From: Curtobacterium sp. MCSS17_015
GTDB lineage: Bacteria; Actinomycetota; Actinomycetes; Actinomycetales; Microbacteriaceae
DNA length: 64,000 nucleotides
Assembly: GCF_003234265.2 (NCBI RefSeq)
Contig: NZ_CP126256.1
Location: 1,240,001 to 1,304,000 of the forward strand
Direction of reading: 5' to 3'
Positions 18,945 through 30,318 of the stretch are shown piece after piece. Numbering within the stretch: position 1 is the first letter of the stretch; every line of letters starts with the position of its first letter. A program made the translations under genes and the position numbers. The notes beneath the pieces were generated by a model. That model was not told where the DNA came from and did no database searches. It saw nothing but the letters and a program-made list of their open reading frames with translations.

Positions 18945-20714
18945 GTGACGAAGACCCTCCGCAACCGCCGACTCCGCTACAGCGTGGTGATGATCGCGGT
19001 CATCGCGCTCGTGGCGGTGTTCGTCGTCCGCCTGGTCGACATCCAGGTCGTGCAGGCCGCCGAACTCACGAAGGCCGCCGAGTCGAAGCGCAGCATCCCG
19101 GTGACCCTCTACGGCACGCGTGGCGCGATCGTCGACCGGGACGGCACCGCGCTGGCGGAGAGCGTGATCCGCTACAACATCACGACCTCGCCCCGGCTCG
19201 TCAAGGGCTTCGAGGGCAAGCTCGGCGGCACCCGCGTCAAGGACGTCACCGTCGAGCAGGCGCTGAGCGCCGTCGCCCAGGCCTCGGGCGGGGACGTCGA
19301 CACCATGCGGAAGAACATCGCCGCCGACCGGAAGTCGGACTTCGCCTACCTGGTCAAGGGCATCGACGCGAAGCACTACGAGGCCGTCACCGCACTCGGG
19401 ATCCCGTGGGTCTACAAGGAGCAGCAGGCGTCCCGCACGTACCCGACGGCTGCGGCGACGGGCAACATCACCGGCTTCATGGGCACGGACGGTGCCCAGG
19501 CCGGCCTCGAGCTGGCGTACCAGGAGTGCCTCGCCGGGACGAACGGCTCCGAGACGTACGAGCGCGGCGAGGACGGCGTGCAACTGCCGGGCAGCACCGT
19601 CACGAAGAAGCGGGCGAAGGACGGCGGCACGCTCGTCACCACGATCGACAGTGACCTGCAGTACATGGCCTCGCAGGACATCGCCGACGCCGCGCAGCAG
19701 CTGAAGGCCGAGTCGGCGACCGCCACGGTGATCAAGGCGAAGACCGGCGAGGTCCTCGCCGTCGCGGACTACCCGACGGTGGACCCGAACGACGTCGACG
19801 CCACGACGGACCCGGGCGCGTACGGCTCCCGGGCGCTGACAGCGGCCTACGAGCCCGGATCGACCATCAAGGCCGCGATCGCCGCCGCCCTGATCGACAG
19901 GGGGCTCGCGAGCCCGACGACGCCGGTCGTGGTGCCGTACTCCAAGACGTTCCCGTGGGGCGGCACCATCCACGACTCGGAGTTCCACCCGACCGAGAAC
20001 CTGACGCTGACCGGCATCCTGCGCGACTCCTCGAACGTCGGGATCACCGACCTCGGTGCGCAGATGTCGACCCAGCAGCGGTACGACGTGATGCGCGAGT
20101 TCGGGCTCTTCGAGCCGGAGCCCGCGATCGACTACCCGGGCCAACCGACGATGGACTACGGCTCGAGCCCGCAGTGGGACCAGCAGACCGACATCAACTC
20201 GATGTTCGGCCAGGGCATCCTGACCACCGCCATGCAGGTCTCCAGCGTCTACCAGACCCTCGCCAACGACGGCGTCCGGATCCCGCTGCACATGGTGAAG
20301 GGCTGCGAGGCCGAGGACGGCACGGTGACCGACGCGCCCGACGTGCAGAGCAAGCGCGTCGTCTCCGAGCAGGCGGCGAGCCAGACGGTCGACATGCTGC
20401 AGAGCGTCGTCACCGGCGGCACGCTCGTCGGCATGAAGCCGATCTCCGGCTACAACATCGCCGCGAAGACCGGTACCGCCGAGGTCGCGGACGGCGCGAA
20501 GGGCTACGGCGCGGACCGTATCATCTCGGTGGCCGGAATGGCACCCGCCGAAGACCCCCAGTATGTTGTCACGGTGACGTTCACGAAGCCGCAGACCACC
20601 AAGTGGTCGAGCGGAGCGGCTCCGGCGTTCCGCACACTCATGTCCCAGGTGCTCGAGAAGTACCGAGTCGCCCCCTCCACGACGCAGCCACGGACCTACC
20701 CGTCGACCTGGTAG
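18945..20714 (+). CDS. ftsI: Septal peptidoglycan transpeptidase FtsI (PBP3, class B)
   Basis: Crosslinks septal peptidoglycan in complex with FtsW. The 589-residue product has an N-terminal membrane anchor (RYSVVMIAVIALVAVFVVRLVDI), a class B pedestal domain (TLYGTRGAIVDRDGTALAES) and a penicillin-binding domain. All three catalytic motifs are intact: S306-TIK, SSN at 362-364 and K508-TG. GTG start at 18945. No PASTA domain is present. murE follows after about 35 bases. Confidence 0.95.
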   Translation: MTKTLRNRRLRYSVVMIAVIALVAVFVVRLVDIQVVQAAELTKAAESKRSIPVTLYGTRGAIVDRDGTALAESVIRYNITTSPRLVKGFEGKLGGTRVKDVTVEQALSAVAQASGGDVDTMRKNIAADRKSDFAYLVKGIDAKHYEAVTALGIPWVYKEQQASRTYPTAAATGNITGFMGTDGAQAGLELAYQECLAGTNGSETYERGEDGVQLPGSTVTKKRAKDGGTLVTTIDSDLQYMASQDIADAAQQLKAESATATVIKAKTGEVLAVADYPTVDPNDVDATTDPGAYGSRALTAAYEPGSTIKAAIAAALIDRGLASPTTPVVVPYSKTFPWGGTIHDSEFHPTENLTLTGILRDSSNVGITDLGAQMSTQQRYDVMREFGLFEPEPAIDYPGQPTMDYGSSPQWDQQTDINSMFGQGILTTAMQVSSVYQTLANDGVRIPLHMVKGCEAEDGTVTDAPDVQSKRVVSEQAASQTVDMLQSVVTGGTLVGMKPISGYNIAAKTGTAEVADGAKGYGADRIISVAGMAPAEDPQYVVTVTFTKPQTTKWSSGAAPAFRTLMSQVLEKYRVAPSTTQPRTYPSTW

Positions 20715-20749
20715 GCCTGCCCGTCCACGTGGTGAGGAAGAAGGAGCAC

Positions 20750-22372
20750 TTGTCAGCACGGATCCCCCCGGTCCTCCGGCCCGAACACCCGACCCCGCGG
20801 CCCGTCGCCGAACTCGCGAACGCCTTCGGGCTCCGGGTCGTCGGCTCGCTCGACGGTGTCGAGACGACCGGCGTCACCCTGAGCGCCGCCGAGGTGCAGC
20901 CCGGTGACCTGTTCGTCGGTGTGCACGGCGCGAACCGCCACGGCGCGGAGTTCGCCACGGACGCCGCCGAGCGCGGCGCCGTCGCGGTGCTGACCGACGC
21001 CGACGGTGTCGCGATCGCCGAGGCCTCCGGCTTGCCGGTCCTCGTCGTCGACGACCCCCGGGCAGCGCTCGGCGACGTCTCGGCCTGGGTGTACCGCACG
21101 AACCCCGACGAGGCCGAGCTGCCGCAGCTCTTCGCCGTCACCGGGACGAACGGCAAGACGAGCACGTCGTACATCCTCGAGGGCGTCCTCAAGCAGCTCG
21201 GGCTGGTCACCGGTCTGAGTTCCACCGCCGAGCGCCACATCGGGTCGCTCAGCGTGACGAGCCGCCTCACCACGCCCGAGGCCAGCGAGATGCACGCGCT
21301 CCTCGCCCGGATGCGCGAGAGCGAGGTGCGCGCGGTCGCCGTCGAGGTCAGCGCGCAGGCCCTCAGCCGGCACCGGGTCGACGGCATCGTGTTCGACGTC
21401 GTCGCCTTCACGAACCTCAGCCACGACCACCTCGACGACTACGCCGACATGGAGGAGTACTTCCAGGCGAAGCTGCCGCTGTTCCAGCCGGAGCACGGCC
21501 GCCGCGGGGTCGTCTCGCTCGACACCGACTGGGGTCACCGCGTCGTGCAGGACTCCCGCATCCCGGTCACCACCATCACGGTGCACCCGGACGTCGAGGC
21601 GGAGTGGCACGTCGACATCCTCGAGGCGCACGCCGCGTACACCGAGTTCCGGCTGACCGGTCCGGAGGGCCGCGGCCTCACCACCCGCGTGCCGCTCATC
21701 GGCTGGCACATGGCGGCGAACGCCGCACTCGCGATCGTGATGCTCGTCGAGGGCGGGTTCGAGCTCGGGGCCATCGCGCACGCGCTCGAGACCAACCACC
21801 GTCGCTACCCCGACGAGACCGACGGCACCGTGGTGAGCGCCATCGAGTGCTACCTGCCCGGGCGCACCGAGCGCGTCTCCGGCGACACCGGGCCGAGCGT
21901 CTACGTCGACTTCGGGCACAGCCCGGACGCGTTCCTCAACACGCTCGCGGCGGTCCGACAGTTCACGCCCGGCAAGGTCGTCATGCTCTTCGGTGCCGAC
22001 GGTGACCGCGACACGACGAAGCGCGCCGACATGGCCCGGGTCGCGGCAGCGGGCTCCGACATCCTCGTCGTGACCGACCACCACCCGCGCTTCGAGGACG
22101 CCGCGTCGATCCGGAAGACCCTGGTCGACGCCGCCCGCGCCGCGTACCCCGACCACGAGATCCACGAGGTCAGCCCGCCCGAAGCGGCGATCCGCGCCGC
22201 CGTCGCGCTCGTCGGCGACGGGGACTCGATCCTCTGGGCCGGCCCCGGCCACCAGGACTACCGCGACATCCAGGGTGTCCGGACGCCGTACTCGGCCCGC
22301 GACGAGGCCCGTGCGGCGCTCCGTGAAGCCGGCTGGGAACCGAACTCCGGTCCGGCGGAGGACGCCCGATGA
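20750..22372 (+). CDS. murE: UDP-N-acetylmuramyl-tripeptide synthetase MurE, atypical amino-acid pocket
   Basis: Adds the third stem-peptide residue to UDP-MurNAc-L-Ala-D-Glu (or equivalent). The 540-residue product has the Mur ligase P-loop TGTNGKTS at 131-138, the carbamylated-lysine context MEEYFQAK (Lys241), HSPDAF and the C-terminal domain. Where DAP-adding MurE enzymes carry DNPR after TD, this protein reads T-D443-H-H-P-R447. Meso-DAP is therefore an unlikely substrate. Microbacteriaceae with B-type peptidoglycan have a different residue 3 (L-homoserine in Curtobacterium), which would fit. TTG at 20750 is chosen with AAGGAG just upstream; GTG at 20729 or 20732 are alternatives. Stop overlaps murF (ATGA). 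Confidence 0.92.
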   Translation: MSARIPPVLRPEHPTPRPVAELANAFGLRVVGSLDGVETTGVTLSAAEVQPGDLFVGVHGANRHGAEFATDAAERGAVAVLTDADGVAIAEASGLPVLVVDDPRAALGDVSAWVYRTNPDEAELPQLFAVTGTNGKTSTSYILEGVLKQLGLVTGLSSTAERHIGSLSVTSRLTTPEASEMHALLARMRESEVRAVAVEVSAQALSRHRVDGIVFDVVAFTNLSHDHLDDYADMEEYFQAKLPLFQPEHGRRGVVSLDTDWGHRVVQDSRIPVTTITVHPDVEAEWHVDILEAHAAYTEFRLTGPEGRGLTTRVPLIGWHMAANAALAIVMLVEGGFELGAIAHALETNHRRYPDETDGTVVSAIECYLPGRTERVSGDTGPSVYVDFGHSPDAFLNTLAAVRQFTPGKVVMLFGADGDRDTTKRADMARVAAAGSDILVVTDHHPRFEDAASIRKTLVDAARAAYPDHEIHEVSPPEAAIRAAVALVGDGDSILWAGPGHQDYRDIQGVRTPYSARDEARAALREAGWEPNSGPAEDAR

Positions 22373-23835
22373 TCGCTCTGACCCTCGCCGAGATCGCTGC
22401 CGCGGTCGACGGCGAGCTCGTCCGCGGTGCCGCCGACACGACCGTCGACGGCTCGGTGGAGACGGACTCGCGTCTCGTCGGGCCGGGCAGCGTCTTCTTC
22501 GCCCTGCTCGGCGAGGAGACGGACGGACACCGGTTCGTGCCGGCCGCGGCCACCGCCGGGGCCGCCCTGGTCGTCACCGAGCGTGCCGTCGACCTGCCGA
22601 CGGACTCCACCACCGCGCAGATCGTGGTGACCGACGGGTACGCCGCGCTGGCCGCCCTCGCGCACGACGTCGTCGCGCGCGTCCGCGCCGGCGGTGCCCT
22701 GCGGGTCGTCGGCATCACCGGCTCGAACGGCAAGACGAGCACGAAGAACATGCTCCGCACGATCCTGTCCCGCGCGGGCGAGACCGTCGCGCCGGAGGGG
22801 TCCTTCAACAACCACGTCGGCGCACCGATCTCGATGCTCCGGATCACGGTCGACACCCGGTTCCTGGTGGTCGAGATGGGCGCGAGCGGCATCGGTCACA
22901 TCGCCAGCCTCGTCCGCATCGCGGAGCCGGACGTCGGCGTCGTCCTCAAGGTCGGGCTCGCCCATGCCGGTGAATTCGGCGGGATCGAAGCCACCGAGCG
23001 CGCGAAGTCGGAGATGGTCACCGATCTGCCGACCACCGCCACCGCGCTCCTCAACGTCGACGACGACCGCGTCGCGCGGATGCGCGAGCGCACCGCCGCC
23101 CGCGTGGTCGGCTTCGGCACGTCCGCCGGGGCGGACTACCGCATCAGCGGGGTCACCACGGACCGCGAGGGCACCCGCTTCACGCTCACCGCGCCTCCCG
23201 TCGGTGACGGTGCACCGGCACCCGACGACGTGACGCAAGGCCCGTCCGACGCTCTCGAGACCGTCGACGTCCGCCTCGCCATCCTCGGTGAGCACCACGC
23301 CATGAACGCGGCCGCCGCCCTGACGGTGGCGCACCTCTGGGGTGTGCCACTCGCCGACGGCGCCGACGCGCTGGCGTCCATGACGCGCGCCGAGCGCTGG
23401 CGGATGGAGCTGCTGCAGGGCCCGGACGGCGTCACCGTCATCAACGACGCGTACAACGCGTCACCCGACTCGACCGCTGCGGCGCTCCGGACGCTCGCGC
23501 AGGTCGCCCGCCCGGGGGAGCGCACGGTCGCCGTCCTCGGCGAGATGGCCGAGCTGGGCGAGTTCTCGGTGGAGGAGCACGACCGGATCGGTCGGCTCGT
23601 CGTCCGTCTCGGCATCGGACAGCTCGTGGTCGTCGGCCGCGGCGCGATGGCCGTCCACCAGGCCGCCACCCTCGAGGGATCGTGGGACGGCGAGTCCGTG
23701 TACATCGAGGACGTCGACGACGCCGTCCGTGCCCTCCAGGAGATCGTGCGTCCGGGTGACGTCGTCCTGGTCAAGTCCTCGAAGTCGGCCGGGCTGCGGT
23801 TCCTCGGCGACCGCCTCGGAGGTGTCCCCGAATGA
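22369..23835 (+). CDS. murF: UDP-N-acetylmuramoyl-tripeptide--D-alanyl-D-alanine ligase
   Basis: Adds D-Ala-D-Ala to complete the UDP-MurNAc pentapeptide. The 488-residue product has a MurF N-terminal domain ([32 protein letters not shown]), the P-loop [15 protein letters not shown] at about 114-128, NNHVGAP and [12 protein letters not shown], and a C-terminal ligase domain with [12 protein letters not shown]. Its ATG overlaps the murE stop, and its own stop overlaps the mraY start, so translation is coupled on both sides. Confidence 0.96.
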   Translation: MIALTLAEIAAAVDGELVRGAADTTVDGSVETDSRLVGPGSVFFALLGEETDGHRFVPAAATAGAALVVTERAVDLPTDSTTAQIVVTDGYAALAALAHDVVARVRAGGALRVVGITGSNGKTSTKNMLRTILSRAGETVAPEGSFNNHVGAPISMLRITVDTRFLVVEMGASGIGHIASLVRIAEPDVGVVLKVGLAHAGEFGGIEATERAKSEMVTDLPTTATALLNVDDDRVARMRERTAARVVGFGTSAGADYRISGVTTDREGTRFTLTAPPVGDGAPAPDDVTQGPSDALETVDVRLAILGEHHAMNAAAALTVAHLWGVPLADGADALASMTRAERWRMELLQGPDGVTVINDAYNASPDSTAAALRTLAQVARPGERTVAVLGEMAELGEFSVEEHDRIGRLVVRLGIGQLVVVGRGAMAVHQAATLEGSWDGESVYIEDVDDAVRALQEIVRPGDVVLVKSSKSAGLRFLGDRLGGVPE

Positions 23836-24935
23836 TCGCGCTCCTCGTCGCCGGCGCCGTGTCGCTGGTGTTCACACTGCTGCTCACGCCGCTGTTCATC
23901 AAGCTGTTCCACCGTCTCGGGTGGGGACAGTTCATCCGAGACGACGGCCCGCAGTCGCACCACACCAAGCGCGGCACCGCCACGATGGGCGGCATCGTCC
24001 TCATCCTCGGCGCCGTCCTCGGGTACTTCGTCGGGCACCTGGCCGGTCGTGACCCGCTGACGCTGTCCGGCCTGCTCGTGCTGTTCCTCATGGTGGGGCT
24101 CGGCGTGGTCGGGTTCGTGGACGACTTCCTCAAGGTGCGTCGTCAGCGCAGCCTGGGTCTCGGCGGTTGGGCGAAGGTCCTCGGTCAGGTCATCGTCGGC
24201 GTCGTCTTCGCGACGATCGCCCTCGTCGTGCCGACCGACAGCGGCAAGCCGCCGGCGTCGACCATGATCTCGGCCATCCGGGACGTGCCGTGGCTCGACT
24301 TCATGGCACTCGGCACGGTCATCGGGACGATCCTGTTCCTGGCGTGGATCGTGCTGCTGACGGTGTCGACCTCGAACGGCGTGAACGTCGCGGACGGCCT
24401 CGACGGCCTCGCGACCGGATCGAGCATCCTCGCGATCGGCTCCTACGTCGTCATCGGGTTCTGGCAGTCGAACCAGATCTGCGGCGGTGCCCGCATCGAC
24501 GAGAGCACCCGGCACGCCTGCTACACCGTCACCGACCCGCTCGACCTCGCGGTCGTCGCGGCCGCGGTCTGCGGTGGGCTGATCGGGTTCCTCTGGTACA
24601 ACACCTCGCCGGCCCAGATCTTCCTCGGCGACACCGGTTCGCTCGGTCTCGGCGGTGCCCTCGCCGGTCTCGCGATCCTCAGCCGCACCGAGCTCCTGCT
24701 CATCCTCATCGGTGGCCTGTTCTTCATCGTCACCGGGTCGGTGATCCTGCAGCGCGCGTACTTCAAGATCACGCACGGCAAGCGCATCTTCCGGATGAGC
24801 CCCCTCCACCACCACTTCGAGCTCAAGGGCTGGGCCGAGGTGACCGTCGTCGTCCGGTTCTGGATCATCGCGGGGCTCTGCGTCGCGGCCGGGGTCGGAC
24901 TGTTCTACCTGGAATGGATCGCACGAGTCCAATGA
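23832..24935 (+). CDS. mraY: Phospho-N-acetylmuramoyl-pentapeptide transferase
   Basis: Integral membrane enzyme that transfers phospho-MurNAc-pentapeptide to undecaprenyl phosphate, forming lipid I. The 367-residue, roughly ten-helix protein has the family signatures [21 protein letters not shown] (catalytic Asp pair), [10 protein letters not shown] and [12 protein letters not shown], plus the [13 protein letters not shown] segment near the C-terminus. The start overlaps murF and the stop overlaps murD. Confidence 0.97.
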   Translation: MIALLVAGAVSLVFTLLLTPLFIKLFHRLGWGQFIRDDGPQSHHTKRGTATMGGIVLILGAVLGYFVGHLAGRDPLTLSGLLVLFLMVGLGVVGFVDDFLKVRRQRSLGLGGWAKVLGQVIVGVVFATIALVVPTDSGKPPASTMISAIRDVPWLDFMALGTVIGTILFLAWIVLLTVSTSNGVNVADGLDGLATGSSILAIGSYVVIGFWQSNQICGGARIDESTRHACYTVTDPLDLAVVAAAVCGGLIGFLWYNTSPAQIFLGDTGSLGLGGALAGLAILSRTELLLILIGGLFFIVTGSVILQRAYFKITHGKRIFRMSPLHHHFELKGWAEVTVVVRFWIIAGLCVAAGVGLFYLEWIARVQ

Positions 24936-26461
24936 GCGAACGCCTGAACGGTCTCGACAGCTGGTACTCCGGAGGCTGGAAGGGCCTGCGGGTCGCCGTG
25001 CTCGGACTCGGTGCCACGGGGTTCTCCGTCGCCGACACGCTCGCCGAACTCGGCAGCGACGTGGTGGTGTACTCGACCGACGCGCCGGACGACAGCGTGG
25101 AGCTGCTCGACGTGATCGGTGCCCGGTTCGTGCAGACGCCGCTCGACACCGTGCCACCGGAACTCGTCGCGCACGCGCCGGACCTCGTGGTCGTGTCGCC
25201 CGGGCTGCCGCCGCACAACGCGACGGTCGCGTGGGCCGTCGCGAACAGCACCGTGTGGGGGGACATCGAGCTCGCCTGGCGGGTGCGGGACAAGGTCGTG
25301 AAGGGACCCGTCGCCGCGCCGTGGGTCACGATCACCGGCACGAACGGGAAGACCACCACGACGCAGCTCGCGACGGCGATGTACACCGCGGGTGGCCTGC
25401 GGGCCGTCGCCTGCGGCAACATCGGGGTCCCCGTGCTCGACGTCGTCCGTGACCCCGAGGGCTTCGACGTCCTCGTCGTCGAGCTGTCCAGTCACCAGCT
25501 GCACTACATGCCGACCACCGGGCCGGGCGCCGTGGTCCCGCTCGCGTCGGCGTGCCTGAACATCGCCGACGACCACCTCGAGTGGCACGGCTCGGCCGAG
25601 GCCTACCGGGCCGCCAAGGCCAAGGTGTACGAGCGCACCGTCATGGCGTGCGTGTACAACACCGCAGACGAGGTCACCCGACGCATGGTCGAGGAGGCCG
25701 ACGTCGTGGAGGGCTGCCGCGCGGTCGGCTTCTCACTCGGCGTGCCTGCGCCCGGCGACGTCGGCGTCGTGGACGACGTGCTCTGCGACCGAGCGTTCAC
25801 CGAGGACCGCCGCAACAGCGCGCTCGAGCTCGCGACCGTGGCGGACCTCGAGCTCGCCGGTCTCGACAGCCCGCACATGACGGCGAACGTGCTCGCCGCG
25901 GCCGCACTCGCACGCGCGGCGGCCGTGCAGCCGAGCGCCGTCCGGGCCGCGGTGCAGGGCTTCCGTGCCGACCACCACCGCACCGAGTCGGTCGCGAGCT
26001 CCGACGGCGTCGCCTGGGTCGACGACTCGAAGGCCACGAACCCGCACGCGGCGACGGCGTCGCTGTCGGCGTTCGAATCCGTGGTGTGGATCGTCGGCGG
26101 GCTGTTCAAGGGCGTTGACGTCGACGGGCTGGTCGAGCGGTTCGGTCCCGGCATCCGAGGCGTCGTCGTCATCGGCACCGACCGCGCCCCGGTACTCGAG
26201 GCATTCGCACGACACGCGCCCGCGGTCCCGGTGCTCCAGGTGGAAGCGACGGACACTGAGCAGGTCATGCCCGAGGCGGTCCGGCATGCCGCATCGGTCG
26301 CGCGACCGGGCGACACGGTCCTCCTCGCCCCGGCGGCGGCGTCGTTCGACCAGTTCGCTTCCTACGCCGACCGGGGCGAGCGTTTCGCGGCTGCGGTCCA
26401 CGAGCACCTGGGAGGCGACGCCGATGGCGACACCGACGGATCTGCCGACGAACGGCCGTAG
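24932..26461 (+). CDS. murD: UDP-N-acetylmuramoylalanine--D-glutamate ligase
   Basis: Adds D-glutamate to UDP-MurNAc-amino acid in the cytosol. The 509-residue product has an N-terminal UDP-binding domain ([22 protein letters not shown]), the P-loop [10 protein letters not shown] near 135-144, [18 protein letters not shown] and [12 protein letters not shown]. The ATG at 24932 overlaps the mraY TGA. The C-terminus, rich in Asp and Gly, overlaps the ftsW start by 38 bases. Slightly longer than E. coli MurD (about 440 residues), with the extra length in inter-domain loops and tail. Confidence 0.95.
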   Translation: MSERLNGLDSWYSGGWKGLRVAVLGLGATGFSVADTLAELGSDVVVYSTDAPDDSVELLDVIGARFVQTPLDTVPPELVAHAPDLVVVSPGLPPHNATVAWAVANSTVWGDIELAWRVRDKVVKGPVAAPWVTITGTNGKTTTTQLATAMYTAGGLRAVACGNIGVPVLDVVRDPEGFDVLVVELSSHQLHYMPTTGPGAVVPLASACLNIADDHLEWHGSAEAYRAAKAKVYERTVMACVYNTADEVTRRMVEEADVVEGCRAVGFSLGVPAPGDVGVVDDVLCDRAFTEDRRNSALELATVADLELAGLDSPHMTANVLAAAALARAAAVQPSAVRAAVQGFRADHHRTESVASSDGVAWVDDSKATNPHAATASLSAFESVVWIVGGLFKGVDVDGLVERFGPGIRGVVVIGTDRAPVLEAFARHAPAVPVLQVEATDTEQVMPEAVRHAASVARPGDTVLLAPAAASFDQFASYADRGERFAAAVHEHLGGDADGDTDGSADERP

Positions 26462-27758
26462 CCCCCGAGCACGAGCGAGCGCCGCGGGGGCCGCTGCTGG
26501 TGCCCGCGTCACGTCCGGTGTCGACGGTGCACGACGCCGCTCGAACGGGGCCGTCGTGGCGGTGAAGAACGTGTTCGTCGCCGAGTCGACGACCTTCTAC
26601 ACGATCCTCGGCGTCACGCTCTTCCTCGTCGTCTTCGGCGTGGTGATGGTCCTGTCGTCGTCGAGCGTCGAGGAGTACCGCTACAAGCACGGCTTCTTCG
26701 GCGCGTTCGCGAAGCAGGGCCTCTACGCGCTCATCGGCGTGCCGCTCATGCTCGTGGTGAGCCGGCTCTCCGCGGAGTTCTGGCGTCGGTGGGCGATGCG
26801 GATCCTCGGCGCGGGGCTCGTGCTCCAGCTGCTCGTCTTCACCCCGATCGGCATCTCGGTGCAGGGCAACCGGAACTGGATCGGTCTGGGCGGGTTCACC
26901 GCGCAGCCGTCCGAGATCCTCAAGCTCGCGCTCGTGCTCGGCATCGGTGCGGTGCTCTTCCGGAAGCGCGAGAAGCTCCACGACTGGCGCGAGGTCTTCA
27001 TCCCCGTCGGGCTGGCGACGGCCGTGTCGATCGGCCTCGTGCTGCTCGGCGGTGACCAGGGCACGGCGATGATCATGATGATCCTCGTGTTCGGCAGTCT
27101 GTTCGTCGGGGGCGCGCGCCTCCGGCACCTCGCCGTCGGCATCGTCGCGATCGCGGTGATGCTGCCCGTCGTCACGATGGCCTCGAGCTCCCGGCAGTCG
27201 CGCATCAGCGCGTGGCTCTCCGGCTGCACCGACTCGAACCAGGCCCAGGACCTCTGCTGGCAGCCCGTGCACGGCATGTGGGCCCTGGCGTCCGGCGGAG
27301 TGTTCGGCGTCGGGCTCGGCAACTCGAAGCTGAAGTGGTCGTGGCTGCCCGAGGCGGACAACGACTACATCTTCGCGATCGTCGGCGAAGAGCTCGGACT
27401 CATCGGCGCGGTCGTCGTGCTCGCGCTGTTCGTCGTGCTGGCGATCGGCATGGTGCGGGTCATCCGACTCTCCCCGGACCCGTTCGTCCGGACCGTCACG
27501 GGCGGCGTGCTCGCGTGGGTGATCGGGCAGGCGCTCGTCAACATCGCCGTCGTCCTCGGCCTGCTGCCCGTCCTCGGCGTCCCCCTGCCGCTGATCTCCG
27601 CCGGCGGATCGGCCCTCATCATGACCCTCGTCGCGATCGGCATCGTGCTGTCCTTCGCCCGCGACCTGCCCACCCGGACCGGGTCGGGCGGGGCCGGCAG
27701 CTCCACCGGTCGCACCACCGTCCCGGCTGCCGGGACGCAGAACGGAGCCCTGCGGTGA
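26424..27758 (+). CDS. ftsW: Septal peptidoglycan glycosyltransferase FtsW (SEDS family)
   Basis: Polymerises lipid II at the septum with FtsI. The 444-residue product has a basic cytoplasmic N-terminus (about 45 residues) followed by about ten membrane helices. SEDS signatures include [24 protein letters not shown], the [10 protein letters not shown] loop with the catalytic-type Asp, and [16 protein letters not shown] near the large extracellular loop, then [16 protein letters not shown] at 26424 has GGGAGG eight bases upstream, inside murD. The stop overlaps the murG GTG. Confidence 0.94.
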   Translation: MATPTDLPTNGRSPRARASAAGAAAGARVTSGVDGARRRSNGAVVAVKNVFVAESTTFYTILGVTLFLVVFGVVMVLSSSSVEEYRYKHGFFGAFAKQGLYALIGVPLMLVVSRLSAEFWRRWAMRILGAGLVLQLLVFTPIGISVQGNRNWIGLGGFTAQPSEILKLALVLGIGAVLFRKREKLHDWREVFIPVGLATAVSIGLVLLGGDQGTAMIMMILVFGSLFVGGARLRHLAVGIVAIAVMLPVVTMASSSRQSRISAWLSGCTDSNQAQDLCWQPVHGMWALASGGVFGVGLGNSKLKWSWLPEADNDYIFAIVGEELGLIGAVVVLALFVVLAIGMVRVIRLSPDPFVRTVTGGVLAWVIGQALVNIAVVLGLLPVLGVPLPLISAGGSALIMTLVAIGIVLSFARDLPTRTGSGGAGSSTGRTTVPAAGTQNGALR

Positions 27759-28897
27759 GCCGCTACCTCTTCGCCGGCGGCGGGACCGCCGGCCACGTGA
27801 ACCCCCTGCTCGCGGTGGCCGACCGGCTGACCCAGCGGTCCCCGGAGGACGAGGTCCTGGTGCTCGGCACCGCCGAGGGGCTCGAGTCCCGGCTGGTGCC
27901 GATGCGCGGGTACGAGCTCGTGACCATCCCGCGCCTGCCGTTCCCACGCAGGCCGAACGCCGCAGCGCTCCGGTTCCCGGGTGCCTTCTGGTCGGCCGTC
28001 CGCCGCACCGAGCGGATCATCCGCGAGCGCGAGATCGCCGTCGTCCTCGGTGTCGGCGGGTACGCAGCCGCCCCGGCCTACGTCGCGGCCAAGCGCACCG
28101 GGACCCCGATCGTCGTGCACGAGCAGAACGCCAAGCCGGGGCTCGCGAACCGGATGGCGGCGGTGTTGACCGAGCACGTCGGGGTGACGTTCTCGAACAC
28201 CCGTCTGCCGCACTCGCGGGTCGTCGGCATGCCGCTGCGCCGGGAGATCGAGCGCCTGGACCGGCGTGCCGAACGCGCCGCCGGCTTCGCGGAGTTCGGG
28301 CTCGACCCGGACAGGCCCGTCCTGCTCGTCACGGGCGGTTCCTCGGGCGCACGGAGCATCAACCGCACGGTGCACCGTGCGGCGGCGACGATCCTCGGCG
28401 CGGGCTGGCAGATCCTGCACGTGGTGGGCGCCGCCTCCGACATCGGCGCGAGCGACCTGGACGGCTACCACGTGCTGCCGTACTGCGACCGCATGGACCT
28501 GGCGTACGCCGCCGCGGACTTCGTGGTCTCGCGGTCGGGTGCCGGCATGGTGTGCGAGCTCACGGCCGTCGGCCTGCCGAGCGTCCTGGTGCCGTACCCG
28601 GTGGGGAACGGCGAGCAGCGGCACAACGCGCGCGACGTCGTGGCCGCCGGGGGAGCGGTGCTCGTCGCCGACCAGGAATTCACGCCGGAGTGGATCACGT
28701 TGCAGCTGCTGAGCATCCTGGAGGACCGTGCCGGCATCGCGGACATGGCCGTCCGGTCCGGCAGCGTCGGACACCGCGACGGCGCCGACCGCATGACCGA
28801 GCTCGTCCTCGGTGCCGCGGAGGCCAGCGGACGCAGCACGGGCAGGACCGGGAACGCCCGCGGCACCAGCACCACCAGCACCACGGAGGAACCATGA
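27755..28897 (+). CDS. murG: UDP-GlcNAc--lipid I GlcNAc transferase
   Basis: Converts lipid I to lipid II at the inner face of the membrane. The 380-residue GT28 protein opens with the [16 protein letters not shown] loop, followed by [28 protein letters not shown], the [11 protein letters not shown] motif and the C-terminal [11 protein letters not shown] acceptor/donor region. GTG at 27755 overlaps ftsW; the TGA overlaps murC. The last 30 residues are Ser/Thr/Gly-rich and probably disordered. Confidence 0.96.
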   Translation: MSRYLFAGGGTAGHVNPLLAVADRLTQRSPEDEVLVLGTAEGLESRLVPMRGYELVTIPRLPFPRRPNAAALRFPGAFWSAVRRTERIIREREIAVVLGVGGYAAAPAYVAAKRTGTPIVVHEQNAKPGLANRMAAVLTEHVGVTFSNTRLPHSRVVGMPLRREIERLDRRAERAAGFAEFGLDPDRPVLLVTGGSSGARSINRTVHRAAATILGAGWQILHVVGAASDIGASDLDGYHVLPYCDRMDLAYAAADFVVSRSGAGMVCELTAVGLPSVLVPYPVGNGEQRHNARDVVAAGGAVLVADQEFTPEWITLQLLSILEDRAGIADMAVRSGSVGHRDGADRMTELVLGAAEASGRSTGRTGNARGTSTTSTTEEP

Positions 28898-30318
28898 CCA
28901 TCAAGCCGGACCTCACGCAGCCGATCCCGGAGGACCTGGGGACGGTGCACTTCGTCGGCATCGGCGGCTCCGGCATGAGCGGCATCGCCCGGATGTTCCT
29001 CGCCGCCGGCCACCGCGTCACGGGCAGTGACTCCCGCGAGACCGCGACGACGGGCCGCATGCGCGAGCTCGGCGCCGACGTCCGGATCGGCCACGACGCC
29101 GCGAACCTCGGCGACGCCGACACGGTGGTCGTCACCAGCGCGCTCTGGCCGGACAACCCGGAACTGCTCGAGGCGAAGCGCCGGGGGCTGCCGGTGCTGC
29201 ACCGGTCGCAGGCCCTCGCCGCCCTCATCTCGGAACACCGCCTGGTCGCCGTCGCCGGTGCGCACGGCAAGACCACCTCGACGGGGATGATCGTGACCGC
29301 GCTCGTCGAACTCGGTCTCGACCCGAGCTTCGTCAACGGGGGCGTCATCCAGTCCCTCGGCACCAGTTCGGCACCGGGCAGCAGCGACCTGTTCGTCGTC
29401 GAGGCGGACGAGTCCGACGGTTCCTTCCTGCTCTACGACGTCGCGATCGCGCTCATCACGAACGTCGACCCGGACCACCTCGACCACTACGGCAGTGAGC
29501 AGGCCTTCATCGACGCGTTCGTCGCGTTCGCCGCCGAGGCACGCGAACGCGTCGTGGTCTCGAGTGACGACGCCGGCGCCGTGCGGGTCACCGAGGGCCT
29601 CCGGGCACGGTCGGACGCCCCCGAGATCGTCACCTTCGGTGTGGCCGAGGACGCCGACGTCCGGATCGAACGCATCGACGAGGGCGTCGGCGTCGGCGTC
29701 GACCTCCGCTGGGGCGGCTCCTCGTACCACCTCGCTCTCCGGGTGCCGGGTCGTCACAACGCGGTGAACGCCGTGGGCGCCTTCGCGGTACTGGTCGGCC
29801 TGGGGGTCGAGCCGTCCGACGCGGTCCGCGGCATCGAGGCGTTCGGCGGGACCGAACGACGCTTCGAACTGCACGGCGTCGAGCGCGGGGTGTCGGTCTA
29901 CGACGACTACGCGCACCACCCGACCGAGGTCGCCGCGGCGCTCCGGGCCGCGCGCAACGTCGTCGGCGACGGCCGGATCATCGCGATCCACCAGCCGCAC
30001 CTGTACTCGCGCACCCGCATGATGGCCGGCGAGTTCGCGGCGGTGTACGAGGAGCTCGCCGACCACACCGTGGTCCTCGACGTCTACGGCGCCCGTGAGG
30101 ACCCGGAGCCCGGCGTCACCGGCGCACTGGTGCAGGAGCGCTTCGCCGACCAGGAACGGGTGGACTACCTGCCCGACTGGGCCGAGGCTTCCGCCCGTGC
30201 CGCCGCGGTGGCCCGGGAGGGCGACATCGTGATGACCCTGAGCTGTGGTGACGTGTACCGCATCATCCCGCAGGTGCTGACCGCGCTGCAGAGCGGCCCG
30301 GGAGCCGCGGGCCGGTGA
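28894..30318 (+). CDS. murC: UDP-N-acetylmuramate--L-alanine ligase
   Basis: Adds the first stem-peptide amino acid to UDP-MurNAc. The 474-residue product has the N-terminal [18 protein letters not shown] motif, the P-loop GAHGKTTST near residue 120, [23 protein letters not shown] and [10 protein letters not shown]. MurC in B-type Microbacteriaceae may add glycine rather than alanine; sequence alone does not settle this. ATG at 28894 follows GGAGGA and overlaps the murG stop. The stop overlaps ftsQ. Confidence 0.96.
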   Translation: MTIKPDLTQPIPEDLGTVHFVGIGGSGMSGIARMFLAAGHRVTGSDSRETATTGRMRELGADVRIGHDAANLGDADTVVVTSALWPDNPELLEAKRRGLPVLHRSQALAALISEHRLVAVAGAHGKTTSTGMIVTALVELGLDPSFVNGGVIQSLGTSSAPGSSDLFVVEADESDGSFLLYDVAIALITNVDPDHLDHYGSEQAFIDAFVAFAAEARERVVVSSDDAGAVRVTEGLRARSDAPEIVTFGVAEDADVRIERIDEGVGVGVDLRWGGSSYHLALRVPGRHNAVNAVGAFAVLVGLGVEPSDAVRGIEAFGGTERRFELHGVERGVSVYDDYAHHPTEVAAALRAARNVVGDGRIIAIHQPHLYSRTRMMAGEFAAVYEELADHTVVLDVYGAREDPEPGVTGALVQERFADQERVDYLPDWAEASARAAAVAREGDIVMTLSCGDVYRIIPQVLTALQSGPGAAGR

